A stretch of 64,000 nt of DNA from Umezawaea endophytica (GTDB taxonomy: Bacteria; Actinomycetota; Actinomycetes; Mycobacteriales; Pseudonocardiaceae): NCBI RefSeq assembly GCF_025061645.1, contig NZ_JANYMP010000024.1, positions 103,576 through 167,575 on the forward strand, in the 5' to 3' direction. The notes beneath the pieces were generated by a model. It saw only the letters and a program-made list of their open reading frames with translations, did no database searches and was not told the DNA's origin. The translations under genes were made by a program, and so were the position numbers. Every line of letters starts with the position of its first letter. The stretch's first letter is position 1. This document shows positions 36,223 through 44,889 of the stretch, piece by piece.

Positions 36223-37410
36223 ATGACCGACACCACCAACTGGGTCCGGACCTGGGGCGCCTCGCCCCAGGCGGCCCACGACGGGCTCGGCTCGCTCGAC
36301 CACTACCCGCCCCTCGCCGACGTCACCCTGCGCCAGGTCGTGCGCCTCAGCGGCGGCGGACGCCGACTGCGCGTCCGCCTCACCAACGAGTTCGGGACCG
36401 TGCCCTTCACGATCAGCGCGGCCCGCGTCGGCATCGCCACGCCCGGCGGCGGCGTGCAACCGGGCAGCGAGCGCGTGCTGTCCTTCGCCGGCGCTCCGAC
36501 GGTCACCGTCCCCGCGGGTGCCCCGGTCCTCAGCGATCCGGTCGACCTGCCCCTGCCCGCCCTCGCCAAGCTGTCCATCAGCCTCTACCTGCCGGGCGGT
36601 GTGGAGACCTGCACCTGCCACGATCCCGCCCTGGACACCGGCTGGACCATCCCCGGCGACGCCGTCGCCGCCACCACGCTGCCGGACAACGCCGAAGTCC
36701 TGCCCGTGCGGGCCCTCATCTCCGCGGTCGAACTGCTCCCCGACACCCCGGCCAAGACCATCGTCGTGCTCGGCGACTCCCGCACCGACGGCGCGGGCTC
36801 CAGCCCGGACACCAACCAGAGCTGGCCGGAACTGCTGGCCGCGCGGCTCGCCGAGCGGGGAACGACCGGCTACGTCTCCAACCAGGGCATCAGCGGAAAC
36901 CGGATGCTCAACGACGGCATCGGCACCGGCGCCCTGGCCCGGTTCGACCGGGACGTGCTGGCGACCCCCGGCCTCGGGTACGTCGTGCTCTCCGTGGGAG
37001 GCAACGACATCGCCATCTCCTGCGCCTCGCGCAACGGCGAGGGCCCGATGGCCGACTTCCTGAAGATGTTCCCCGGCGACCCGGTGACGGTGGACGACGT
37101 CATCGCGGGCCACCGCCAGATGGTCGCCCGCGCGCACGACCGCGGTGTGCGGGTCTACGCCACCACGATGGCCCCGTTCGGAGGCGCGGACATCTACACG
37201 CCGGAAGGCGAGACCGCGCGCCAGGCCCTCAACGACTGGATCCGCACCGGCGGTGCCTTCGACGCGGTGCTGGACTTCGACGCCGTCTGGGCCGACCCGG
37301 ACCACCCCGCCCGGATCAGGGACGACTTCCACGCGGGTGACCACCTGCACGGCAGCGACGCGGGGTACCAGGCCCTCGCCGACTCCGTGGACCTGTCGCT
37401 GTTCGCCTGA
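36223..37410 (+). CDS. SGNH/GDSL-type hydrolase
   Basis: The protein is 395 residues. An N-terminal beta domain (1-180) precedes an SGNH hydrolase core with block I VVLGDSRTDG, block II GISGNRML, block III SVGGNDIA and block V DHLHGSDAGY carrying the Asp-x2-His pair. No signal peptide is visible, although related proteins are often exported. The ATG at 36223 has GGAGG. It is divergent from the NRPS operon and followed by the DUF998 gene after 28 bp. It could act on an ester in the product, but catalytic families like this are common, so I do not assign it to the cluster. Confidence 0.9.
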   Translation: MTDTTNWVRTWGASPQAAHDGLGSLDHYPPLADVTLRQVVRLSGGGRRLRVRLTNEFGTVPFTISAARVGIATPGGGVQPGSERVLSFAGAPTVTVPAGAPVLSDPVDLPLPALAKLSISLYLPGGVETCTCHDPALDTGWTIPGDAVAATTLPDNAEVLPVRALISAVELLPDTPAKTIVVLGDSRTDGAGSSPDTNQSWPELLAARLAERGTTGYVSNQGISGNRMLNDGIGTGALARFDRDVLATPGLGYVVLSVGGNDIAISCASRNGEGPMADFLKMFPGDPVTVDDVIAGHRQMVARAHDRGVRVYATTMAPFGGADIYTPEGETARQALNDWIRTGGAFDAVLDFDAVWADPDHPARIRDDFHAGDHLHGSDAGYQALADSVDLSLFA

Positions 37411-37438
37411 GCCACCGCCCCCACTTCCCGAGGACATC

Positions 37439-38170
37439 ATGACTGACACCACGCTCGAAACCCCTGCCCAGCAACGACTTCCGCGCCCGCGGAACCGCGC
37501 GGCGGGCGCTGTCCTCATCGCAGGCAGCGGCGTCTACTTCACCGGCGAGTTCATCACCGCCGCCGCGTGGACCGACCCGCCCTACAGCTACACCTACCAC
37601 TTCATCAGCAACCTCGGCGTCCGCGGCCCGGTGACCGCCGTCGGCCAGTTCATGTACTCCCCACTGGCCTCGGTGATGAACACCGGCTTCATCCTTTTCG
37701 GACTGATCACCATGGTCGGCGTCATCCTGCTGAGGGGACTGCCCGCCGGACGTCGTGTGCCCGCCATCGTGCTGGGCGTGCTGCTCGGCGCGGGCGGGAT
37801 CATGCTGGGGCTCTACCCCGGATCCGCCGAGAACGCCGCCAACGGCGCGCCCGACTTCCACGCGCTGGGTGCCGCCATGGCGTTCATCAGCGGCAACGTG
37901 CTGGCCATCCTCATCGGCAGGTCCCACCACCTCCTCGGCTTCTCCCGAGGCCTCGGGAAAGCACTGGTGCTCTCCGGCCTGCTCGGCTTCGTGTCACTGA
38001 TCGGCTACGGCACCATCCTCGCCAACGGCACCAGCCCCGTCGTCGGTCTGGTCGAACGCGGCATCGTCGACCCGTTCCTGATCGGCTTGATGGTCGTGGG
38101 AGCAGCACTGCTGCGCCAACGCCAGGCCCCGGCCGGAGCCGGCGCGCTGGAGGAGATCGGCGTGGCGTGA
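37439..38170 (+). CDS. DUF998-type integral membrane protein
   Basis: The 243-residue protein has about six hydrophobic segments and the family's early Y-x-H-x-I-S-N-L motif (YTYHFISNLGVRG), plus GSAENAANGAPDFHALGA in the middle. The function of DUF998 proteins is not established. The ATG at 37439 has GAGG and lies 28 bp after the SGNH hydrolase gene, so the two are probably cotranscribed. Confidence 0.85.
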   Translation: MTDTTLETPAQQRLPRPRNRAAGAVLIAGSGVYFTGEFITAAAWTDPPYSYTYHFISNLGVRGPVTAVGQFMYSPLASVMNTGFILFGLITMVGVILLRGLPAGRRVPAIVLGVLLGAGGIMLGLYPGSAENAANGAPDFHALGAAMAFISGNVLAILIGRSHHLLGFSRGLGKALVLSGLLGFVSLIGYGTILANGTSPVVGLVERGIVDPFLIGLMVVGAALLRQRQAPAGAGALEEIGVA

Positions 38171-38239
38171 CCGACGAGCCGCCCGCGGTGCCCAGCGCCG
38201 CGGGCAAGGCCGGCTTCCCGTGACTTTCGGTATTGGGGG

Positions 38240-38515
38240 CTACGGGTGTCTTGCGCTCAGGAGTCGTTCCAGCTCCGTCTCGGCGTCGCTGCTGCCCGCG
38301 TCGGAAAGTCTCTGGAGTTCACGCAGGTCGCGGTTCTCCACGGCCCGACGGGTCAGCAATCGGCCGGCGTGCTCACTGCCCTCGTCCAGCAGTTCGGAGA
38401 GCTGGTCCAGGTCGCCGCGGTCGTCGGCAAGATCGACCAGCCGGTCCAGCGCGGTCTCGTTGCCCTCGTCCGCGAGTGCGCGGAGGGTGTCTTCGTCGAA
38501 GTCGTGTTCAGCCAT
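38240..38515 (-). CDS. Small acidic helical-repeat protein
   Basis: This 91-residue acidic protein is made of short paired helices (ALADEGNETALDRLVDLADDRGD, then LSELLDEGSEHAGRLLTRRAV), a TPR- or Sel1-like pattern seen in small conserved actinomycete proteins of unknown role. The ATG at 38515 has AGGAT nearby. It is divergent from the MerR gene. Confidence 0.75.
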   Translation of the reverse strand: MAEHDFDEDTLRALADEGNETALDRLVDLADDRGDLDQLSELLDEGSEHAGRLLTRRAVENRDLRELQRLSDAGSSDAETELERLLSARHP

Positions 38516-38528
38516 GCGAACATCCTGC

Positions 38529-38563
38529 GACCTTGCCCCTGGGACAAGGTCAAGCACGATAAT
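38529..38563 (+). promoter_or_regulatory. MerR-type promoter, probably leaderless
   Basis: GACCTTG-N9-CAAGGTC is a perfect inverted repeat (38529-38551). A TTGCCC element (38533-38538) and GATAAT (38558-38563) are 19 bp apart, the long spacer typical of MerR-controlled promoters. The predicted start falls at about the ATG at 38569, so the transcript may be leaderless. Confidence 0.6.
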
Positions 38564-38568
38564 GGAGC

Positions 38569-39417
38569 ATGCTGACCATCGGGCAACTCGCAGGCCATGC
38601 CGGCGTGTCGACCAAGGCCATCCGCGTCTACCACGCCAAGGGCCTGCTGCCCGAGCCGGAACGGGACGCCTCCGGATACCGTCGGTACGACGCGCAGGCG
38701 ATCATCGACCTGGCCCGCATCGTCACCCTCGCCCAGGCGGGGGTTCCGCTGGCCCGCATCCCCGACGTGCTGAACACCGACGCGGACGAGGCGGCGGAAC
38801 AGATCGATCGGATCGACGCCGAGTTGCGCGCACGCATCCGCCAGCTCAACCAACGCCGGACCCGGCTGCGCCAACTCGACCAGCCTGATCGACTCTGCCT
38901 GCCACCCGAGGCCGTCGAGTACATGACCCGCCTCCGCGCGCTCGGCCTGTCCGAACGCCACGAGCACGCGATCCGCGACGGCTGGATCCTCGCCTGCGCC
39001 TTGGCCCCGGACATCACCCGGACCATCCTGACCTCACGCACCGCCCTGCTGGACGACCCGGACTACGTCGCGGTGCTCCGCGGCTACGACGCCGCCATCG
39101 ACTGGAGCCCCGACGACCCCCGCCTCGACGCGTTCGCCGACGCGGCGGCCGATCTCGCCCAGCGCATGACGCTGCCGTCTGATCTACCGGACTTCAACGA
39201 CGTGCCGCGCGAAGTCGTCGAACTCCTCGCCGGTCACCTCGGAATCGACAGCCCCGCCTGGCAACGCCTCGACCAACTCGTCACCCAACGACTCACGACA
39301 ACCGCGCCTCCACGTTCAGATCGTTCACCGATTGCTTCCGGCGGTTGCGGGCGGCCACCAGTGACTGCTCCAGGCGAGTCGCGAAGTCGGTGTAATCGGC
39401 CAACTGGCCGTCGGTGA
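38569..39417 (+). CDS. MerR-family transcriptional regulator
   Basis: The protein is 282 residues. The MerR helix-turn-helix and wing (MLTIGQLAGHAGVSTKAIRVYHAKGLLPEP, ending YRRYD) lead into a coiled helix and a C-terminal sensing region. There is no metal-binding Cys pair, so the ligand is probably organic. The last roughly 40 residues are low-complexity and rich in Ser, Pro and Arg, and they overlap the 3' end of the convergent MarR gene by 125 bp. The tail may be non-functional read-through of a lost stop. Confidence 0.88.
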   Translation: MLTIGQLAGHAGVSTKAIRVYHAKGLLPEPERDASGYRRYDAQAIIDLARIVTLAQAGVPLARIPDVLNTDADEAAEQIDRIDAELRARIRQLNQRRTRLRQLDQPDRLCLPPEAVEYMTRLRALGLSERHEHAIRDGWILACALAPDITRTILTSRTALLDDPDYVAVLRGYDAAIDWSPDDPRLDAFADAAADLAQRMTLPSDLPDFNDVPREVVELLAGHLGIDSPAWQRLDQLVTQRLTTTAPPRSDRSPIASGGCGRPPVTAPGESRSRCNRPTGRR

Positions 39418-39817
39418 GGGCGTCGGCCATTGCGGCCTCGACGGTCGACCACAGTTCGATGATTCCGGGGCGCAGCGCCAGGCCTTTGTCGGTGACGTAG
39501 ACGTTCATGGCGCGTTTGTCGTGGTCGGCTGGGCGTCGGGTCAGCAGGCCCGCCTGCTCCATGCGTCGGATGCTGCGCGAGATGGTGGAGTGGTCGAGCC
39601 GGATGGCCTGCTGGAGGTCGGTCTGGGTTTGGCCGTCCTGGTCGTAGAGCTGCATGAGGATCAACTCCTGCCCAGGGTAGAGCCCCAACTCGAGCAGCAT
39701 GTCGTTGCCGAAGTTGTGCAGCGCCCGCCAGAGCGTGAGGGTGCTGAAGCTCATGGGTGCCAGTGAGGACAGGGCCGATCGGTGCCTGGGCGGCTCGGTG
39801 TTGTCGCCAGTAGCCAC
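39293..39817 (-). CDS. MarR-family transcriptional regulator
   Basis: The 174-residue MarR protein has the winged helix (QTQTDLQQAIRLDHSTISRSIRRMEQAGLLTRR, then DHDKRAMNVYVTDKG) flanked by dimerisation helices. I chose GTG 39817 because AAGGAGG lies 6 bp upstream; the GTG at 39823 touches that site. It is divergent from a quinone oxidoreductase, with two large palindromes between, and should repress both genes until an aromatic or quinone-like ligand binds. Confidence 0.92.
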   Translation of the reverse strand: MATGDNTEPPRHRSALSSLAPMSFSTLTLWRALHNFGNDMLLELGLYPGQELILMQLYDQDGQTQTDLQQAIRLDHSTISRSIRRMEQAGLLTRRPADHDKRAMNVYVTDKGLALRPGIIELWSTVEAAMADALTDGQLADYTDFATRLEQSLVAARNRRKQSVNDLNVEARLS

Positions 39818-39850
39818 AAGCACCCTCCTTCGTGATGACTGTCACTTGCG

Positions 39851-39870
39851 TTGCGTGGCCGGCCACGCAA
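39851..39870. promoter_or_regulatory. MarR operator palindrome 1
   Basis: A 20-bp perfect palindrome with half-site TTGCGTGGCC lies between the MarR gene and the quinone oxidoreductase gene. It shares the GTGGC core with palindrome 2. Confidence 0.78.
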
Positions 39871-39874
39871 CTAT

Positions 39875-39906
39875 GTGTCCAGCCACCTAATTAGGTGGCT
39901 GGACAC
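39875..39906. promoter_or_regulatory. MarR operator palindrome 2
   Basis: A perfect 32-bp palindrome with half-site GTGTCCAGCCACCTAA lies 22 bp before the oxidoreductase ATG, next to palindrome 1. Its length suggests two overlapping dimer sites covering the promoter. Confidence 0.82.
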
Positions 39907-39928
39907 GTAGTATAGGAAGTCGAGTCTG

Positions 39929-40933
39929 ATGAAGGCGATCCAGATCAGCGAGACCGGCTCGCTCGACGTGTTGCACCTGGTCGAGCTCCCGGACCCGCAG
40001 CCAGGACCGGGCGAGGTAGTGATCCGCGTGGAGGCCGCGGGCGTGAACTTCATGGACATCATGCGGCGCAAGGGCGTGCCCTTCGATCTTCCGACGCCGC
40101 TGCCGTTCGTCCCCGGCGGGGAGGCGGCCGGTACCGTCGTCGCGCTCGGTGACGGAGTCGAGAACGCGGCCGTGGGTGACCGGGTCTTCGGAGCGGTCGG
40201 TCCGCTGATGAACGGTGGTTACGCCGAACTGGCCGTCGCGAACGCCGCCGGGCTCTTCCAGGTTCCTCCCGGCATGGACGTCGGACGCGCGGCCGGCCTG
40301 ACCGGCGTCGCCGTGCCCGCGGCCGTCATGCTGATCGGCGCGGCCCGGCTCGAGGCGGGCGAAACCCTGTTCGTGCCTGCGGCGGCGGGCGGCCTCGGCG
40401 GGTACGCGGTGCAGATCGGCAAGGCCCTCGGCGCGACCGTCATCGCAGGCGCCAGCACCGCGGAGAAGAGGCAGATCGCCGTCGAACTAGGCGCTGACCA
40501 CACCGTGGACTACCGCGAACCCGGCTGGACGGACGAGGTCAAGCGGCTCACCGACGGCCGAGGCGTCGACGTCGCCCTCGAGACGATCGGCCCGGACCAC
40601 GCGGGCGAGACGCTCTCCGCCCTGGCGCCTTTCGGCCGGATGATCACGTACGGCACCATCGGCGACCAGAGCCGCCCGATTCCGTCCGCGGCGATGACGT
40701 CCTCGTTCTTCAACCCCGCTCCGGGTCACGCGCTGATCGGTTTCAACGTCGGCTACTGGTTCACCGAGCGCCCCCAGGAGGCGGGCGCCGCCGCCGCGCG
40801 ACTGATGGGCTGGCTGGCCGACGGCACGGTCACCGGCCCGCGCGTCACCAGCCTCCCGCTGAGCGAAGCCGCCTCCGCACAGGCCCTGCTGGAGCAGGGA
40901 ACGAACATCGGCCGGGTCGTTCTCGTTCCCTGA
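39929..40933 (+). CDS. NADPH:quinone oxidoreductase-like MDR protein
   Basis: The 334-residue zinc-less MDR enzyme has the quinone oxidoreductase beginning MKAIQISETGSLDVLHL, the AAGVNFMDIMRRKG segment and the NADPH motif AAAGGLGGYAVQIGKALGA. It likely reduces quinones or enones by two electrons. It is divergent from MarR with double operators, the usual layout for an inducible detoxification enzyme. The start is ATG 39929. Confidence 0.92.
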   Translation: MKAIQISETGSLDVLHLVELPDPQPGPGEVVIRVEAAGVNFMDIMRRKGVPFDLPTPLPFVPGGEAAGTVVALGDGVENAAVGDRVFGAVGPLMNGGYAELAVANAAGLFQVPPGMDVGRAAGLTGVAVPAAVMLIGAARLEAGETLFVPAAAGGLGGYAVQIGKALGATVIAGASTAEKRQIAVELGADHTVDYREPGWTDEVKRLTDGRGVDVALETIGPDHAGETLSALAPFGRMITYGTIGDQSRPIPSAAMTSSFFNPAPGHALIGFNVGYWFTERPQEAGAAAARLMGWLADGTVTGPRVTSLPLSEAASAQALLEQGTNIGRVVLVP

Positions 40934-40960
40934 CAACCGTTGCCTACGCGACGCGCGGGC

Positions 40961-42142
40961 TCATCGGGCACCACCCGGAGCACCGAGGAGTCCGCGCGCG
41001 GCCAGGTTCCGCATGAGTGCCCTGACCCCGGACGTCCAGGGCGTGGCGTCCTCGCTCTTGACCACCGTGTTCGCCAGCAGACCGAGGTCGGGCGACTCGA
41101 TGGCGACGACGTCTCCGACGTGGTGGGTGAAGCCCATGCCCTGCTCCCCCCGGTCCATCGCCGGGGCGAACGAGGTCCCGGTGAACAGCACGAACCCGTC
41201 GGGGTACTGGTGGTGGCGTCCGCAGGTGGCCGCCAGCAGTTCGGGGAGCGGGCGGCTGATGTCCGCGAGGCGTCCCACGTGGTCGGCCTCGAACCCGTCC
41301 TCGCCGGTGACCCGCGTCGTGATGGTCGTCTTCGCGACATCCGCGAGGCCGAAACCCGCGTCGAACAGGCGGATGAACGGACCGATCGCGCAGGAGGCGT
41401 TGTTGTCCTTCGCCTTGCCCAGCAGCAACGCGCTGCGCCCTTCGTAGTCACGCAGGTTCACGTCGTTCCCGAGGGTCGCGCCGACCGCGGTGCCGTTCGG
41501 ATCCGCGACGAGGACCAGTTCGGGCTCGGGGTTGTTCCAGGAGGATCCCGACAGCACTCCGACGTCCGCGCCGACCCCCACCGCCGACAGGACGGGAGCC
41601 TTGGTGAAGATCTCCGGATCGGGTCCGATGCCGACCTCGAGGTACTGCGACCACAGGCCCTGCTCGACCAGCGCCCGCTTGACCTCCGCGGCCTCGGGGC
41701 TGCCGGGCGTGACGGCGAGGGCCGTACCCACGATGTCGTGCAGGGCCGCGCGGATGCCGTCCGCCCGCGCGGCGTCCCCCGCAACCCGTTCTTCGATGAC
41801 CCGCTCGAGCATGCTGTTGACGAAGGTCACCCCCGCCGCCTTGATCACCTGGAGGTCGTTGGGAGCCAGCAGGTAAGCGCTCCCCCGGCCGCCGGACAGA
41901 GTCGAGTGGACGACGTCGCGGAGGTTCCAAGTCCGCCCCTCCGCACGGCGCGCGACGTCCAGGACGTCCGACCGGGCCAGCAGATCGGCGGAGGTCGGCC
42001 CGTGCGGGGTGATGTCGACGAGTTCGTCGCCCCGTCTGACGACCAGGCACGGCCCGTCCGCGTCGGGGTCGAAGACCCGTCCGACGAGCACCGCGGCCGG
42101 ATCGGCGAGAACCACCCGGTCCGCCAACTGGTTGAGGGTCAC
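40961..42142 (-). CDS. Fumarylacetoacetate hydrolase-family protein
   Basis: The 393-residue protein has the FAH-fold features SSWNNPEPELVLV (metal-binding Glu-x-Glu) and LGNDVNLRDYEGRSALLLGKAKDNNASCAIGP. The N-terminal region is long, as in 2-keto-3-deoxy-sugar dehydratases and related proteins. It probably hydrolyses or dehydrates a 2-oxo acid with a divalent metal. The GTG at 42142 follows TATGGAG. It lies 45 bp downstream of a MerR gene on the same strand and is probably cotranscribed with it. Confidence 0.87.
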   Translation of the reverse strand: MTLNQLADRVVLADPAAVLVGRVFDPDADGPCLVVRRGDELVDITPHGPTSADLLARSDVLDVARRAEGRTWNLRDVVHSTLSGGRGSAYLLAPNDLQVIKAAGVTFVNSMLERVIEERVAGDAARADGIRAALHDIVGTALAVTPGSPEAAEVKRALVEQGLWSQYLEVGIGPDPEIFTKAPVLSAVGVGADVGVLSGSSWNNPEPELVLVADPNGTAVGATLGNDVNLRDYEGRSALLLGKAKDNNASCAIGPFIRLFDAGFGLADVAKTTITTRVTGEDGFEADHVGRLADISRPLPELLAATCGRHHQYPDGFVLFTGTSFAPAMDRGEQGMGFTHHVGDVVAIESPDLGLLANTVVKSEDATPWTSGVRALMRNLAARGLLGAPGGAR

Positions 42143-42187
42143 TGGTACTCCATAAGGCCGATCACCTGATGCCCGTCGGTGGGCTGA

Positions 42188-43132
42188 TCAACGAGTACGT
42201 CGAGAGGCCGGGCTCGACGTCGTTCCTCCTTCGATGACGATCCGCAGAGCTGTGTCGAGCCAACGAAGTTCTTCTGTGGCGTCCGGAGCACCGTACCGCC
42301 CCTGCACGCGACTGACGAGCCCGCGATACCGTTCCGCGCCCGCGTCGATCCCCGCTTCCAGGGATGCCAGTACCGCGTTCAGATCGGCGTCACCGAACAT
42401 GGTGGAGATCAACTCCGCCGCGGCCGGGTCGCCGGGTTCGCTGCCCTCCTCCCTGGCCTGCGCGACGGTGTTCACCACGTGCCGCGCCCACCAGATGGTC
42501 CCTCCGGGCGGTGCCTCCCGCCCAGGGGCGGGTGTGTTGAGTTCCAGGAACTTTCCCAGCCGCACGCGGAAATCCGGGTCCTGCACGAGTTCCGCCAGTT
42601 CGATCCAGGCGTCCACCTGGTCGGGTGTGGGGTCCTCCGGCAGGTCGATGCTGAGTTCACGTATCCGTTCGCGCAGCTCCGGGGCTATGTCGAGGCGGCC
42701 GAACACGTCCGCCTTGAACTCGTCGACGATCTGCGCTCGTTCGGCGGCCGAAAGCCGCGCCAACCGGTTCATCAGTGCTGTCTCCTCAGGGGTGGATCGA
42801 TGTTTCGCCACGGTGGACAGGACGGCCCGGCTCATCTTCAGGGCGCGGATCTGCGTGTCGATCGCAGCCACGTGCGCCTCGGCGACGTCGGCGACCGTCG
42901 CCCTGCGGTCGAGTACCCGACGTACGTCGTCGAGCCCGAAACCCAGCTCCCGCAGCGTGCGGATGAGCTCCACGCGGGCCACGCACGCGGCGTCGTAGAG
43001 CCGATAACCGCCCGCCGTGCGACCCGCCGACGGGATGATCCCCTCGTTCGACCAGAAGCGCAGAGTGCGCGCCGAGGTGCCCGTACGGCGTGCGAGTCGG
43101 CCGATGGTGAGCAGGTCCGTGCGTTCGTCCAT
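42188..43132 (-). CDS. MerR-family transcriptional regulator
   Basis: The 314-residue protein has a MerR DNA-binding domain (LLTIGRLARRTGTSARTLRFWSNEGIIP, ending YRLYD), a linker helix and a large C-terminal helical domain resembling TipA-type effector regions. The ATG at 43132 has GAGGAT upstream. Its own promoter carries a dyad in a 19-bp spacer (43150-43170), so it probably activates itself and the FAH-family gene. Confidence 0.88.
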   Translation of the reverse strand: MDERTDLLTIGRLARRTGTSARTLRFWSNEGIIPSAGRTAGGYRLYDAACVARVELIRTLRELGFGLDDVRRVLDRRATVADVAEAHVAAIDTQIRALKMSRAVLSTVAKHRSTPEETALMNRLARLSAAERAQIVDEFKADVFGRLDIAPELRERIRELSIDLPEDPTPDQVDAWIELAELVQDPDFRVRLGKFLELNTPAPGREAPPGGTIWWARHVVNTVAQAREEGSEPGDPAAAELISTMFGDADLNAVLASLEAGIDAGAERYRGLVSRVQGRYGAPDATEELRWLDTALRIVIEGGTTSSPASRRTR

Positions 43133-43140
43133 GAGGGCAA

Positions 43141-43170
43141 TCCTCAACGTTGCAGCCGCTGCAAAGTCAA
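43141..43170 (-). promoter_or_regulatory. MerR-type promoter with dyad in spacer
   Basis: Reading leftward, TTGACT (43170-43165) is followed by TTGCAG-CGG-CTGCAA (43164-43150) inside a 19-bp spacer, then GAGGAT as a weak -10. A dyad between over-spaced promoter elements is the MerR signature. Confidence 0.65.
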
Positions 43171-43246
43171 CTGCCTGCCGGCGTCCGGCGAACCTCTCCG
43201 AAAGAGGCACTGTTCTACTAGCTATAGATCAGATAGAGTTCCTGTT

Positions 43247-43654
43247 GTGCATCTGACACTGGACCTCGACAGCGAGACACCGATCTACCAGCAGATTCGC
43301 GACCGCATTGTCGAGGCCATCGCTGACGGGGAACTGGAAGCCGGTGCCGACCTCCCCTCGACCAGGCAGTTGGGCGTCGACCTGGCGATCAACTTCCACA
43401 CCGTGAGCAAGGCGTACGACCTGTTGCGCCGCGAGGGGATCATCCGGATCAACCGGAAGAGCGGTGCGGTCGTCCGGCCGGACGTCAAGCAGCCGTCCGG
43501 CGACGCGGGAACCGACACCGACTGGAAACGGCGTGCCCGGACCATGCTCGCCGAGGCCGACGTCCGCGGGCTGCCGAAGGCGGACGTCCTGGAATTCGTC
43601 CGCACGACCCTGTTCGGGTTCCCCGACCAGGGCGGTGATCCGGGTGAACGGTGA
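43247..43654 (+). CDS. GntR-family (YtrA-type) transcriptional regulator
   Basis: The 135-residue protein has the GntR winged helix (PIYQQIRDRIVEAIADGELEAG, then LPSTRQLGVDLAINFHTVSKAYDLLRREGII) and only a short tail, as in the YtrA subgroup linked to membrane proteins and transporters. The GTG at 43247 starts just before the domain. The following membrane-protein gene fits the YtrA pattern. Confidence 0.9.
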   Translation: MHLTLDLDSETPIYQQIRDRIVEAIADGELEAGADLPSTRQLGVDLAINFHTVSKAYDLLRREGIIRINRKSGAVVRPDVKQPSGDAGTDTDWKRRARTMLAEADVRGLPKADVLEFVRTTLFGFPDQGGDPGER

Positions 43655-43744
43655 CCCGAGCATCACGACAAGGAGCGGCCGCGGACAAGCAGTCCACGTT
43701 CCCCGCCCCACCGCCGTGCCCCGATCTCCCCTCAACCGAAACAG

Positions 43745-44848
43745 GTGAACGTCGTGCTGGTCATCGGAGCCCTCAACCTCGGCATCACCGCGATGGTGGG
43801 TGCCCTCCTCCACTTCCTCCCGCATCCACGCCTCAGCCCGCCGTCGATCGCATTCGGAGTCCGGACACCTCCGGACCTGGCAGACGATCCGGTGATCCTC
43901 CAGCAGCGCCGCCGGTACGGCAGCACCCTCCTCGTCACCACCCCGGTGCTGTCGCTGCTCGCCGCTCTCGCCGGGTCGCTGCTCGACAGCGTGGTGCCTG
44001 CGAGCGTGGGTGTCGCGGTCCTCTGCTTCGTCGCCGTCGCACAGTGGGCACGCGCTCACCGCGCGATCAGCCGAGCCAAGGCCACGGGCAACTGGTACGG
44101 ACACCTGCGCCAAGGCGCGGTCACCGACACCTCGCTGCGCACGAACCCCGTCCGCTTCCCCTGGTCGTGGACGACCCCTTCGGCGCTGATCATCGCCGTC
44201 ACCGCATTAGCTGGCGTCGTCGTGTACCCGGACCTGCCCGACACGCTCAAGCTGCCTCGGCATTCGTTCGAGGGAACCAGTTACCGCGAATACGCCACCA
44301 CCGTCTGGACCGCCTTCAGCCTGGTCTTCGGCCAGGTGCTGCTCACCGCGCTCATGGCAGGCGTGGTCGTCTTGGCACTGCGCGCACGGCCCGATCTGGA
44401 CGCCGCACAGCCTCGCGAAAGTGCCGAGCGGCACCGCGAACACCTCGCGGGCACGGCTCGCGCCATCCTCGGAACAGCCACTCTGCTGAACCTCATGCTG
44501 CTGGGCCTGTCCGCCGCGATCTGGAGCGAGAACCGCTCCACCTGGCTCCTGGCGACAATCGTCGGCGTCCCCTTGGCCGCGGCGCTCGCAGCGACCGCGC
44601 ACCTGGTCTTGCGGGTCGGCGGCGGGGCGAGCAAGGCGTCCGCAGAAGAGGCGCCAACCGGCTTCGTGCGCCGAGACGACGACCGCCACACGGTCGCCGC
44701 CGGCCTGCTCTACGTCAATGCCAACGACCCGGCGGTACTGGTACCCAGCCGGGTGGGCAAAGGCTGGACCGTCAACCTCGGCAACCCGCGCTTCCTCGCC
44801 GGAGCCGCGGCAACGGTCGCCGCAGCAGCACTATTCGCCCTGCTGTGA
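43745..44848 (+). CDS. DUF1648/DUF5808-like membrane protein
   Basis: The 367-residue protein has about eight hydrophobic segments and early LSPPSIAFGVRTPPDLADDP, the DUF1648-associated look. Near the end, LYVNANDPAVLVPSRVGKGWTVNLGNP matches the DUF5808 segment. These proteins often sit behind YtrA-type GntR regulators, as here, 90 bp downstream. The role is unknown, possibly membrane stress. The GTG at 43745 is the chosen start. Confidence 0.78.
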   Translation: MNVVLVIGALNLGITAMVGALLHFLPHPRLSPPSIAFGVRTPPDLADDPVILQQRRRYGSTLLVTTPVLSLLAALAGSLLDSVVPASVGVAVLCFVAVAQWARAHRAISRAKATGNWYGHLRQGAVTDTSLRTNPVRFPWSWTTPSALIIAVTALAGVVVYPDLPDTLKLPRHSFEGTSYREYATTVWTAFSLVFGQVLLTALMAGVVVLALRARPDLDAAQPRESAERHREHLAGTARAILGTATLLNLMLLGLSAAIWSENRSTWLLATIVGVPLAAALAATAHLVLRVGGGASKASAEEAPTGFVRRDDDRHTVAAGLLYVNANDPAVLVPSRVGKGWTVNLGNPRFLAGAAATVAAAALFALL

Positions 44849-44889
44849 AAACAAGAGCAATCGCGATCCACTTCCAAGGAGGACGAACG

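Noticed and set aside
36223..38170. SGNH hydrolase and DUF998 as part of the NRPS cluster
   Set aside because: They are divergent with common families and no link to the assembly logic; treated as flanking genes.
43220..43246. T-N11-A-like sequence before the GntR gene
   Set aside because: The arms are only four bases and the neighbour is GntR, not LysR, so it is probably chance.
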